A stretch of DNA of 5,768 nucleotides from Phenylobacterium sp. (lineage in GTDB: Bacteria > Pseudomonadota > Alphaproteobacteria > Caulobacterales > Caulobacteraceae), in contig JANXXA010000579.1 in NCBI GenBank assembly GCA_025350885.1, forward strand, positions 1-5,768. The letters are read 5' to 3'. The notes beneath the pieces are model-generated. The model did no database searches. It was not told the DNA's origin and worked only from the letters and a program-made list of their open reading frames with translations. The position numbers and the translations under genes were made by a program. This document shows positions 1 to 4,830 of this stretch, in pieces (the stretch's first letter is position 1; every line of letters starts with the position of its first letter).

Positions 1-25
1 CCGCCCGCTCGATCGTCAGCTTCAT
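1..25 (-). CDS. dnaN: DNA polymerase III beta sliding clamp, N-terminal fragment
   Basis: Only the first eight codons lie in the window; the gene runs off the left edge. Read on the minus strand from the ATG at 25-23 they give MKLTIERA, which I recognise as the usual start of the DnaN sliding clamp in Caulobacter and related alphaproteobacteria. The clamp is a ring-shaped dimer that holds the replicative polymerase on DNA. Gene context fits, since in Caulobacter dnaN lies close to grpE and hrcA, both found here in the same orientation. The Shine-Dalgarno signal is weak (a GAG just before the ATG). The identification rests on eight residues plus context, so it is probable rather than certain; a few more bases to the left would settle it. 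Confidence 0.72.
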
Positions 26-161
26 GTCTCAAGGTCCGGACCGCGCCACGCGGGTGCGATTCGCAGCCCACGCCCCTCGCGTGCAAGGGACTTGCGACAT
101 TAGCGAATTCGCGGGGGCTTGGAAGGGGCGGCCAACGGTTCGCCAGGGCAGAAACGCGAAA
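26..161 (-). other. Leader and promoter region of dnaN, no gene seen
   Basis: This non-coding stretch lies between the dnaN start and the terminator of the upstream gene. On the minus strand it contains GCTAATGTC (plus 96-104), which resembles the alphaproteobacterial -10 element GCTANAWC, but no convincing -35 lies at the right distance. A GATTC site (58-62), the CcrM methylation target, sits in the presumed leader about 33 bases before the dnaN start. No DnaA box or CtrA site (TTAA-N7-TTAA) was found. Confidence 0.3.
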
Positions 162-184
162 CGCCCCGCGAAGTCCGCGGGGCG
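162..184 (-). terminator. Rho-independent terminator of the PEPxxWA-CTERM gene
   Basis: CGCCCCGCG (162-170) and CGCGGGGCG (176-184) form a perfect 9-bp GC stem with a 5-base loop. Read on the minus strand the stem is followed by TTTCGCGTTTC, a broken T tract. It starts 27 bases after the stop codon of the minus-strand gene at 211-843 and would insulate dnaN from it. The orientation is set by the T-rich side lying to the left. Confidence 0.75.
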
Positions 185-210
185 CTCCATCGGATCGTTC
201 AGATCAGGTC

Positions 211-843
211 TCAGGCTGCGAGCGAAACCGCGCGCCGACGGTTCCGGATCAACGACCCGATGCCGCCGAAGCCCAGCAGCATCATCGCCCAGCTCGCCGG
301 TTCCGGCACGCCAGCCGACAGCTTGCCGACCTTCAGGTTGTCGAAATAGACCGAGCCAGGGAAGGGGTCGCCGGCGCCGGTGTAGAACTGCACCGAGCGG
401 ATGCCCGAGGCGATCAGGCTGACCGTGGTGGAGCCGGCGGATCCGGCGCAGCAACCCGCGCTGGTGAACGACCCCAGGAAGGTACCGGTGGCGCCGAGGC
501 CGGAGAAGGCCGCCAGGAAGATATGGTCGGTGTCGGCGCCGAAGTCACCGCCGGTGATCGACACATCATCGACCGCCGATGAGAAGTTCGCCGTGAACTT
601 GCCCGAACCAGTGAAGTAGTTGATCAGCACTTGGCCGCCGATGCCCGGGATGCCGCTCTGAGGCTCGACCTTGATGTTGCCACTGGCCGAGGTGATGCTG
701 GCGGTGAGGCCGGAGACGGTCTGGATGACGGTGGCGTAGGTGCCGGTCGCCACGGTGTCGAAGTCGAACAGGATCGAAGCGTTTGCCGCGGCGGGAACGG
801 CCAGCGCTAGGCTGGCGGCCGCCAAAAGGCCGGTGATTTTCAT
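211..843 (-). CDS. Secreted PEPxxWA-CTERM sorting-domain protein
   Basis: The protein has 210 residues. Residues 1-22 form a signal peptide (positive K2, hydrophobic run, probable cleavage after ANA at 20-22). The middle (about 23-175) is Gly/Ser/Thr/Ala-rich with alternating beta-type strands and ends in YFDNLKV (166-172), a motif common at the end of extracellular beta-sandwich domains. The tail is a classic alphaproteobacterial PEPxxWA-CTERM signal: PEP at 180-182, W185-A186, a hydrophobic helix (187-199) and the basic cluster RNRRR (200-204). By family knowledge an exosortase recognises and cleaves such tails for surface or exopolysaccharide-associated delivery; none is encoded here. C131-C132 are adjacent, which is unusual. 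The ATG at 843 is preferred over an upstream in-frame ATG at 954 because it has GGGGGA 6 bases upstream and begins a proper signal peptide. The exact function is unknown. Confidence 0.88.
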   Translation of the reverse strand: MKITGLLAAASLALAVPAAANASILFDFDTVATGTYATVIQTVSGLTASITSASGNIKVEPQSGIPGIGGQVLINYFTGSGKFTANFSSAVDDVSITGGDFGADTDHIFLAAFSGLGATGTFLGSFTSAGCCAGSAGSTTVSLIASGIRSVQFYTGAGDPFPGSVYFDNLKVGKLSAGVPEPASWAMMLLGFGGIGSLIRNRRRAVSLAA

Positions 844-849
844 GTATAT

Positions 850-861
850 CCCCCAAAAAAA
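850..861 (-). promoter_or_regulatory. Ribosome-binding region with T7-G5 homopolymer tract
   Basis: On the minus strand seven T are followed directly by five G, then ATATAC and the ATG at 843. The G run followed by A serves as the Shine-Dalgarno sequence and decides the start of the PEPxxWA-CTERM gene. Two adjoining homopolymer runs at the ribosome site are unusual in this otherwise mixed sequence. Confidence 0.55.
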
Positions 862-873
862 CGAACTGGCCCG

Positions 874-908
874 CGACCCAGGATAGGGTCGGCAAGCTGC
901 ACAGTTAA
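874..908 (-). promoter_or_regulatory. Candidate promoter of the PEPxxWA-CTERM gene with a dyad over the -10
   Basis: On the minus strand TTAACT (903-908) and TATCCT (880-885) are separated by 17 bases; each matches the sigma-70 consensus at four of six positions. The -10 hexamer lies exactly in the middle of a perfect 6-bp dyad, CGACCC (874-879) and GGGTCG (886-891). That is a possible operator, or a hairpin if transcription starts further upstream. The element is weak by sequence and unproven. Confidence 0.35.
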
Positions 909-940
909 TGGAAAGACAACGTTTGCCGGACCCCGTCAAA

Positions 941-981
941 CGGACTCCCCTCAAACGCGAATCCGTGTCGCGTGGAGTCCG
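941..981 (-). terminator. Bulged hairpin terminator of hrcA-grpE
   Basis: Two nested perfect arms pair: CGGACTCC (941-948) with GGAGTCCG (974-981), and ACGCGA (955-960) with TCGCGT (968-973). The loop is 7 bases, and a 6-base bulge (949-954) interrupts one side. The minus-strand RNA leaves the stem into TTTGACGG, a short T tract. The hairpin begins 3 bases after the grpE stop codon, as expected for the end of the hrcA-grpE transcript. Confidence 0.65.
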
Positions 982-985
982 ATTC
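943..985. other. Cluster of four GANTC (CcrM-type) sites
   Basis: GACTC (943-947), GAATC (959-963), GAGTC (975-979) and GATTC (981-985) fall within 43 bases, with start-to-start steps of 16, 16 and 6. The whole window otherwise shows only about five such sites (58, 1577, 3338, 4587, 5170). In Caulobacter and relatives CcrM methylates GANTC, and GcrA reads the methylation state. The first and third sites are opposite arms of the same hairpin, so they are not independent. Confidence 0.7.
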
Positions 986-1605
986 TAGGTGCGGGTGTCC
1001 AGGTTCGCGCCAGCGTCGTCATCGGCGCTGTCGCGGTAGGGATTGGCGCCGGCCGCCGGCGTCTCGGCGCCGGGCGCCTTGGCGGCGACCACCACCATGG
1101 CCGGGCGGACCAGCCGGCCCAGCAGGTCGTAGCCCGGCTGCATCACCTCGACCACGGCGCCTGGGGCCACCTCGGTTCCGGGCAGCTCCATCATCGCCTG
1201 GTGCCGGTGGGGATCGAACTTGTCGCCACGCGCCGGGGCGATGCGTTTGAGGCCGTTGCGGTCAAAGGCGCCCTGCAGCTCCTTTTCGGTCATCTCGATG
1301 CCGAGGACGAAATTCTTCACCGCCGGGTCGGCGCCCGCTTCGGGCACGTGGGCCAGCGCGCGGGCCAGGTTGTCGGCGACGCCTAGGAGGTCGCGGGCGA
1401 ACTTCTGGATGGCGTAGGCGCGCGCGTCGTTGGCCTCGCGCTCGGCCCGGCGCTTGGTGTTCTCGGCGTCGGCGGCATAGCGCAGGGCCAGTTCCTTCAG
1501 GCCCGCGGCCTCGGCCTTCAGGGCGGCGATCTCGTCGGCTTCGGCGGCGGCGATGAAGGCGTCGGCCTCGTCGTCAGATTCGGGGGGCGCGTGGTCTTCG
1601 GACAT
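985..1605 (-). CDS. grpE: GrpE, nucleotide exchange factor for DnaK
   Basis: GrpE releases ADP from DnaK and so resets the DnaK/DnaJ folding cycle in the cytoplasm. The 206-residue protein shows the family layout: an acidic disordered start (1-28), a long charged helix that forms the dimer coiled coil (about 28-85, including ENTKRRAEREANDAR at 48-62), and the C-terminal beta domain with FDPHRHQAM (130-138) and the closing signature VEVMQPGYDLLGRLVRPAMV (152-171). A Pro/Ala/Asp-rich tail (177-206) extends past the conserved domain, as is common in this group. The start lies 16 bases after the hrcA stop, so the two genes are almost surely cotranscribed. The Shine-Dalgarno sequence is weak (GAG next to the ATG), which suggests coupling to hrcA translation. 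The gene is complete and intact. Confidence 0.97.
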   Translation of the reverse strand: MSEDHAPPESDDEADAFIAAAEADEIAALKAEAAGLKELALRYAADAENTKRRAEREANDARAYAIQKFARDLLGVADNLARALAHVPEAGADPAVKNFVLGIEMTEKELQGAFDRNGLKRIAPARGDKFDPHRHQAMMELPGTEVAPGAVVEVMQPGYDLLGRLVRPAMVVVAAKAPGAETPAAGANPYRDSADDDAGANLDTRT

Positions 1606-1621
1606 CTCAAGCTTTCGTCTG

Positions 1622-2689
1622 TTAGGCGTTCATGACCTGGCCCAGCACCCGGGCGGTATAGTCCACCAACGGGATGATCCGGGCATAGTTCAACCGGGCC
1701 GGGCCGATCACGCCGATCGCCCCCAGCACCCGCTGCGAGCCCGTCATATAGGGCGCGGCGATCACGGCGGAACCCGAAAGCGAAAACAACCGGGTTTCCG
1801 CGCCGATGAAGATGCGCACCCCCTGGCCGTCGCGCACCCCGTCCAGCAGGGAGATCAGCTGCTCCTTCTGCTCCAGATCCTCGAACAGCGAGCGCACCCG
1901 TTCGAGGTCCTCCGCGGCGCCGGCCTCTTCCAAGAGGTTGGCCCGGCCGCGGACGATCAGCGCGCGGTCCTGCGCGTCACCGCCGCCCCAGGCCGCCAGC
2001 CCGTCCTCCACCAGCCTGGCGGCGGTGACGTCGAGCTCGCGCCGGGCCTGGTCGAGGTCGGTCTTCAGGTCGACCTTGGCCTCGTTCAGCGTGCGTCCGC
2101 GCAGGCGGGCGTTGAGAAAGTTGGACGCCTCGGTCAGCGCCGAGGGGGTGACCCCGGCCGGCAGTCGGATCAGCCGGTTCTCGACCGTGCCGTCGGCGAA
2201 CACCATCACCGCCAGCGTCCGCTCAGGCCCCAGCGAAACGAACTCCACGTGCTTGACGCCCGCGTCGCGGATCGGGGTGACCACCACGCCCGCGCCCCCG
2301 GCCAGGCCCGAAAGAATGGCGCTGGCCTCGTTCAGCGCGTCTTCGTAGTTGCGGCCATGGGCGTGCAGCCGGGCCTCGATGGCCTGGCGTTCGTCGGAGC
2401 CGATGTCGCCGACCTCCAGCAGGCCATCGACGAACAGCCGCAGGCCCGCGTGCGTCGGCAGCCGCCCGGCGCTGACATGGGGCGCGCCCAGCAGGCCCAG
2501 CTGCGTCAGGTCCTGCATGGTGTTGCGGATCGAGGCCGGCGACAATGACAGCCCGGCCTTCGACAGCGTGCGCGAGCCCACCGGCTCGCCGGTTTCCAGA
2601 TAGCCCTCGACGATGCGGCGGAAGATGTCGCGCGCGCGCTCGTCCAGTTCGGCCAGCGATGGCCCGGAGGCGAAGAGGGGCGTGCTCAC
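1622..2689 (-). CDS. hrcA: HrcA heat-inducible transcription repressor
   Basis: HrcA binds CIRCE operators and represses chaperone genes, typically groESL, with GroEL aiding its folding. The 355-residue length is usual. The N-terminal winged helix carries [11 protein letters not shown] (34-44), [13 protein letters not shown] (49-61) and [18 protein letters not shown] (71-88), all HrcA hallmarks. The GAF-like core follows, and the C-terminus has the conserved [19 protein letters not shown] (323-341) and DYTARVLG (343-350). The start is a GTG (2689-2687) with only a weak CCTGA before it, so translation is probably modest, as suits a repressor. It heads the hrcA-grpE operon and is divergent to rph. 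No CIRCE inverted repeat (TTAGCACTC-N9-GAGTGCTAA) was found upstream, so autoregulation through CIRCE is not supported here; the regulated groESL is presumably elsewhere. Confidence 0.97.
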   Translation of the reverse strand: MSTPLFASGPSLAELDERARDIFRRIVEGYLETGEPVGSRTLSKAGLSLSPASIRNTMQDLTQLGLLGAPHVSAGRLPTHAGLRLFVDGLLEVGDIGSDERQAIEARLHAHGRNYEDALNEASAILSGLAGGAGVVVTPIRDAGVKHVEFVSLGPERTLAVMVFADGTVENRLIRLPAGVTPSALTEASNFLNARLRGRTLNEAKVDLKTDLDQARRELDVTAARLVEDGLAAWGGGDAQDRALIVRGRANLLEEAGAAEDLERVRSLFEDLEQKEQLISLLDGVRDGQGVRIFIGAETRLFSLSGSAVIAAPYMTGSQRVLGAIGVIGPARLNYARIIPLVDYTARVLGQVMNA

Positions 2690-2723
2690 TCAGGCGTCGC
2701 GCGATGCTTCCAGCGGGCGTCCA

Positions 2724-2749
2724 TGGACGGGACCTTGCCGATCTAGGAT
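2724..2749 (+). promoter_or_regulatory. Candidate promoter of rph, overlapping the hrcA promoter
   Basis: On the plus strand TGGACGG (2724-2730), 11 bases, then TCTAGGAT (2742-2749) fits TTGACGS-N10-14-GCTANAWC. The -35 has one mismatch and the -10 three, so it is weaker than the opposite promoter. The -10 shares its CTAG core with the hrcA -10. Confidence 0.33.
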
Positions 2750-2767
2750 AAGCGCGGCGCACGTCCA
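2740..2767 (-). promoter_or_regulatory. Candidate housekeeping promoter of hrcA-grpE
   Basis: On the minus strand TGGACGT (2761-2767), 13 bases, then CCTAGATC (2740-2747) fits the Caulobacter housekeeping pattern TTGACGS-N10-14-GCTANAWC with one mismatch in each element. Transcription would start near 2733, giving a leader of roughly 45 bases before the hrcA GTG. No sigma-32 type element was evident. Confidence 0.5.
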
Positions 2768-2787
2768 CGCAAGCCGCGCGGCGTCTT

Positions 2788-2793
2788 CAGGAG
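2788..2793 (+). promoter_or_regulatory. Ribosome-binding site of rph
   Basis: CAGGAG lies 7 bases before the ATG at 2801, a strong Shine-Dalgarno match that fixes the rph start. Confidence 0.8.
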
Positions 2794-2800
2794 TTCCCCC

Positions 2801-3517
2801 ATGCGTCCGTCCGAACGTCTCACCGACGCGCTGCGAACGGTGACCCTGGAAACCGGCGTCAACCGCTACGCCGAGGGGTCCTGCCTGGTCTCCTTCGGCC
2901 ATACCAAGGTGCTGGTCACCGCCAGCCTCGAGGAGGGCGTGCCGGGGTTCCTGCGCGGCAAGGGCCAGGGCTGGGTCACCGCCGAATACGGCATGCTGCC
3001 CCGCGCCACCCACACCCGCGGTCGCCGCGAGGCCGCCCAAGGCAAGCAGTCGGGACGCACCCAGGAGATCCAGCGGCTGATCGGCCGGTCGATGCGCGCC
3101 ATCGTCGATCTGAAAGCCCTTGGGGAACGCCAGATCTCCATCGACTGCGACGTCATCCAGGCCGACGGCGGCACACGCACCGCCTCGGTCACCGGCGCCT
3201 GGGTGGCGCTGCGGATCGCCACGAAATACCTGCTGGACGAAGGCGTCATCATCGCCGACCCGATCCTCGACCAGGTGGCGGCGATCAGCTGCGGGGTGTT
3301 CGAGGGAACCCCGGTGCTCGACCTCGACTACGAGGAGGATTCCAATGCTGAGGCCGACGCCAACTTCGTGCTGACAGGCCGCGGCGACATCGTCGAGATC
3401 CAGGCCACCGGCGAAAAACGCGGCTTCTCCGAGGGCGAGTTCGAGGCGCTGTTCTCGCTGGCCCGCAAGGGCATCGGCGAACTAATCACGGCGCAGAAGG
3501 CAGCGACCGGCGGCTGA
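2801..3517 (+). CDS. rph: Ribonuclease PH
   Basis: RNase PH is a phosphate-dependent 3'-5' exoribonuclease that trims tRNA precursors downstream of the CCA end, working as a hexameric ring in the cytoplasm. The 238 residues match the normal length. Visible hallmarks are [14 protein letters not shown] (57-70), R86 in the basic [14 protein letters not shown] stretch, the family signature [20 protein letters not shown] (116-135) with phosphate-binding R126, and the catalytic acids D180 and D186 in the EEDSNAEAD segment (178-186). No key residue is missing, so an active enzyme is expected, unlike the frameshifted rph of E. coli K-12. It is divergent to hrcA and converges on the small gene at 3541-3648. 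rph and rdgB are neighbours in many bacteria; here a small gene and a three-gene module separate them. Confidence 0.98.
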   Translation: MRPSERLTDALRTVTLETGVNRYAEGSCLVSFGHTKVLVTASLEEGVPGFLRGKGQGWVTAEYGMLPRATHTRGRREAAQGKQSGRTQEIQRLIGRSMRAIVDLKALGERQISIDCDVIQADGGTRTASVTGAWVALRIATKYLLDEGVIIADPILDQVAAISCGVFEGTPVLDLDYEEDSNAEADANFVLTGRGDIVEIQATGEKRGFSEGEFEALFSLARKGIGELITAQKAATGG

Positions 3518-3532
3518 GCCGCCGTCGCCGGT
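3506..3532 (+). repeat. GC-rich inverted repeat at the rph stop codon
   Basis: Two alternative stems overlap the stop codon: ACCGGCG (3506-3512) with CGCCGGT (3526-3532), and GGCGGC (3509-3514) with GCCGCC (3518-3523), the latter with only the TGA in its loop. No T tract follows on either strand. It may act as a 3'-end stabiliser or a weak terminator between the convergent rph and the small minus-strand gene. Confidence 0.4.
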
Positions 3533-3540
3533 ATCAGGGT

Positions 3541-3648
3541 CTAAAGCCCGGCCAGCAGGTGGCGGAAGGCGCTGGCGGGCATCCGCTCCAGCTCACGCGC
3601 CAGCGGCGCGAACAGGGCGTCGAAGAAGCGTCCAACGACGGCAAACAT
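3541..3648 (-). CDS. Small protein, 35 residues, function unknown
   Basis: I do not recognise this protein by name. The frame runs from the ATG at 3648-3646 to a TAG at 3543-3541 and encodes 35 residues starting MFAVVGRFFDALFAP and ending FRHLLAGL. It is rich in Phe, Leu, Ala and Arg (Phe at 2, 8, 9, 13 and 28; Pro at 15 and 24) and would form short amphipathic helices rather than a transmembrane span. Support for a real gene is unusually good for its size. AAGGGA lies 8 bases before the ATG, a near-ideal sigma-70 promoter stands upstream (3686-3714), and two TGC-N3-GCA dyads overlap the start of transcription. It stands alone, converging on rph. The operator type resembles PhaR sites before phasin genes, so a surface protein of polyhydroxyalkanoate granules is a hypothesis only. 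Alternatives are a leader peptide or a regulated membrane-surface peptide. Confidence 0.6.
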   Translation of the reverse strand: MFAVVGRFFDALFAPLARELERMPASAFRHLLAGL

Positions 3649-3660
3649 AGTCACATTCCC

Positions 3661-3690
3661 TTGTGCAGCGCAGCATTGTGCACTGCATAT
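3661..3690. promoter_or_regulatory. Tandem TGC-N3-GCA operators (PhaR-like)
   Basis: Two dyads of form TGC-N3-GCA lie at 3664-3672 (TGCAGCGCA) and 3679-3687 (TGCACTGCA), each preceded by TTG, so that TTGTGCA repeats directly at 3661 and 3676 with a 15-base step. One overlaps the -10 and the presumed start point; the other lies between the start point and the ribosome site. This is classic repressor placement. Established knowledge: PhaR of Paracoccus and Rhodobacter binds CTGC-N3/4-GCAG-like sequences before phasin genes. The identity of the regulator here is inference. Confidence 0.5.
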
Positions 3691-3714
3691 AGAAACGGAC
3701 TGTTGAGATTGCAA
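3686..3714 (-). promoter_or_regulatory. Sigma-70 promoter of the 35-residue gene
   Basis: On the minus strand TTGCAA (3709-3714), exactly 17 bases, then TATATG (3686-3691). Each hexamer matches the consensus at four of six positions and the spacing is optimal. Transcription would begin near 3679, inside the second TGC-N3-GCA dyad, leaving a leader of about 31 bases that contains the AAGGGA ribosome site (3657-3662). Confidence 0.6.
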
Positions 3715-3742
3715 GATTTCCCACGGCCGCGCTGGTCAGACC

Positions 3743-3760
3743 TATTGCGGCGCAACATAG
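3743..3760. promoter_or_regulatory. Third TGC-N3-GCA dyad, upstream
   Basis: TTGC-GGC-GCAA (3745-3755) is a perfect dyad of the same TGC-N3-GCA form as the two promoter sites, flanked by CTA and CATAG, which extends the symmetry. Its centre is 67 bases upstream of the nearer operator, a distance compatible with DNA looping or with an auxiliary site. No other gene start lies close by. Confidence 0.4.
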
Positions 3761-3802
3761 TTTCGTCCGCCTTCCACTCCTGCGGGGGAAGGGTGTTCTG
3801 GG

Positions 3803-4045
3803 TCAACCGCTGTCGTCCTCATCAGGGAGGTCGTCGGCGGGGCCGGGCTCGTAGAGCAGGAGGTCGCCGGGCTGGCAGTCCAGTTCGCGGCAGAGGGCGG
3901 CCAGCGTCGAGAACCGCACGGCCCGCGCCTTGCCGGTCTTCAGGATCGACAGGTTGGCGATGGTCACGCCGACGCGGTCGGCGAGCTCGGTGAGCGACAT
4001 GCGACGGTCGAACAGCACGCGGTCGAGATGGACGCGAATGGGCAT
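3803..4045 (-). CDS. Small XRE-family (Cro/C1-type) DNA-binding regulator
   Basis: The protein has 80 residues and is a single helix-turn-helix domain: helix 2 about MSLTELADRVGV (16-27), turn and recognition helix TIANLSILKTGKA (28-40), then STLAALCRELDCQPGDLLLY (46-65), the usual closing helices of this compact family. A short acidic tail follows (DDLPDEDDSG, 71-80). It follows the DUF2975 gene by 12 bases on the same strand. The pairing of a DUF2975 membrane protein with this type of small XRE regulator is a recurrent arrangement in bacteria, and the regulator usually controls its own operon. No Shine-Dalgarno motif is obvious, so translation is probably coupled to DUF2975. A plausible target is the palindrome at 4868-4884 (inference). 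A phage repressor or antitoxin role is less likely given the partner. Confidence 0.9.
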   Translation of the reverse strand: MPIRVHLDRVLFDRRMSLTELADRVGVTIANLSILKTGKARAVRFSTLAALCRELDCQPGDLLLYEPGPADDLPDEDDSG

Positions 4046-4057
4046 GGGTGCGTCGGC

Positions 4058-4582
4058 CTAGATGGTCAGTTCGGCTTCGCGCCGCAGCCGGGCGCCTTCA
4101 CGGAACACCTCGGCCAGCACGAACACCACCAGCACGGAAAACCAGGCGGTCAGGCTGAGATCGGGCTTGACGTCCTTCACCCAGGGCACCAGCGACGAGA
4201 CGCCCCAGACCCCATAGCGGCCCACTTCCAGCGCCGCCAGCATCAGGCCGATCAGCCGCAGGCGCTGGACATTGTGCGGATGGAACGGGTCGCCGCCGGT
4301 CAGGGTCACGAAGATCCGCCGCAGCGAGTGGACGATGGTCAACACGCCGGCCAGCGACAGGGCGAATACCGCCAGCATGCCGGCGAACAGCGGTCCGCGC
4401 CGCGCCACCATGGCGGCGTTATTGCTGAGCACGTCGGGAAACAGGTCGGGATTGAAGCTGAACAGAACCGCCGCCAAGACGCCCAGGGCCACGGCGGCCA
4501 GAGCGATCCACAACGCGGCGAAGACCACGTCGAGGATGATCTTCAGGAAGCTGGAGACCGAGCCCGGCCCTAGCGCACGCAT
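4058..4582 (-). CDS. DUF2975 integral membrane protein
   Basis: The protein has 174 residues with four predicted membrane helices (about 13-42, 64-86, 108-134 and 143-160). Two features identify DUF2975: the loop GDPFHPHNVQRLRLIG (97-112), which follows helix 2, and the C-terminal EVFREGARLRREAELTI (158-174). The biochemical role of the family is not known. The C-terminal basic segment probably faces the cytoplasm, where the XRE partner encoded 12 bases downstream would act; a membrane sensor controlling a soluble regulator is a reasonable inference. The ATG at 4582 has GGGGGAG 8 bases upstream (4591-4597). A GAGTC methylation site (4587-4591) touches this ribosome site. The membrane-peptide gene lies 68 bases upstream on the same strand, so a three-gene operon is likely. 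Confidence 0.9.
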   Translation of the reverse strand: MRALGPGSVSSFLKIILDVVFAALWIALAAVALGVLAAVLFSFNPDLFPDVLSNNAAMVARRGPLFAGMLAVFALSLAGVLTIVHSLRRIFVTLTGGDPFHPHNVQRLRLIGLMLAALEVGRYGVWGVSSLVPWVKDVKPDLSLTAWFSVLVVFVLAEVFREGARLRREAELTI

Positions 4583-4650
4583 TATCGAGTCTCCCCCGTC
4601 CGCCCCCGTGGCGCGCCGGCGGCTCGGACAAACCGCAAGGCGGCGCCAGC

Positions 4651-4758
4651 CTAGTGGATCGCAGCGGCGGCGGCGACCGCCAGCATCGGCGTGGCGGCCA
4701 GCGCCAGCACCAGGCTAAGCGAGATGCGGTCGAAGGTCTTCATCATCGAGGCGAGCAT
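4651..4758 (-). CDS. Small hydrophobic membrane peptide, 35 residues
   Basis: The frame starts at the ATG at 4758-4756, with AGGAG 8 bases upstream (4767-4771), and stops with TAG at 4653-4651. The peptide begins MLASMMKTFDRISLS, continues with an uninterrupted hydrophobic run (about 14-33, Leu/Val/Ala-rich) and ends in IH. It could be a single-pass membrane peptide or a signal-like anchor; nothing follows the hydrophobic run, so it is not a secreted protein. The same frame stays open up to an ATG at 4854, but that start lacks a ribosome site and adds a Pro/His-rich segment unlike a real N-terminus. It precedes DUF2975 by 68 bases on the same strand and would be the first gene of that operon. 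I know no named family for it. The strong ribosome site is the main evidence that it is expressed. Confidence 0.62.
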   Translation of the reverse strand: MLASMMKTFDRISLSLVLALAATPMLAVAAAAAIH

Positions 4759-4830
4759 GGTGCAGTCTCCTGGTGGTTTGCCGCGGTGCGGCGAGTGGGT
4801 GGGCCGGTGTCCCGCCCCGATGTCGACAGT

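Noticed and set aside
844..954. Upstream ATG at 954 for the PEPxxWA-CTERM protein
   Set aside because: It would bury the signal peptide behind 37 non-conserved residues and run through the promoter region; the ATG at 843 has a ribosome site.
1553..2548. Long open frame of about 331 codons on the plus strand opposite hrcA
   Set aside because: It is antisense to a complete, unmistakable HrcA. The product is Arg/Gln/His-rich low-complexity sequence typical of the complement of GC-rich coding DNA.
2742..2750. DnaA box from TTATCCTAG on the minus strand
   Set aside because: It shares only TTATCC with TTATNCACA; the last bases do not match, and no cluster of boxes is present despite the nearby dnaN.
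2690..2800. CIRCE operator before hrcA
   Set aside because: GTGCTCACTC at the hrcA start looks superficially similar to a CIRCE arm, but there is no TTAGCACTC-N9-GAGTGCTAA inverted repeat.
3764..3800. Terminator after the XRE gene from CCTTCC/GGAAGG (3770-3775, 3787-3792)
   Set aside because: It is a six-base stem with an 11-base loop and no T tract; too weak to call.
3559..3993. Plus-strand frame crossing the small gene and part of the XRE gene
   Set aside because: It runs antisense to the small gene and XRE coding sequence and through a promoter region, with Arg-rich low-complexity translation and no ribosome site.
4028..4573. Plus-strand open frame opposite DUF2975, His/Gln/Gly-rich
   Set aside because: It is the complement of a clear membrane protein; its composition mirrors hydrophobic codons read on the other strand, and it has no ribosome site.
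3803..4582. Toxin-antitoxin or phage-repressor reading of the XRE gene and its neighbour
   Set aside because: The neighbour is a four-helix DUF2975 protein with the family motifs, not a toxin, and no phage genes are present.
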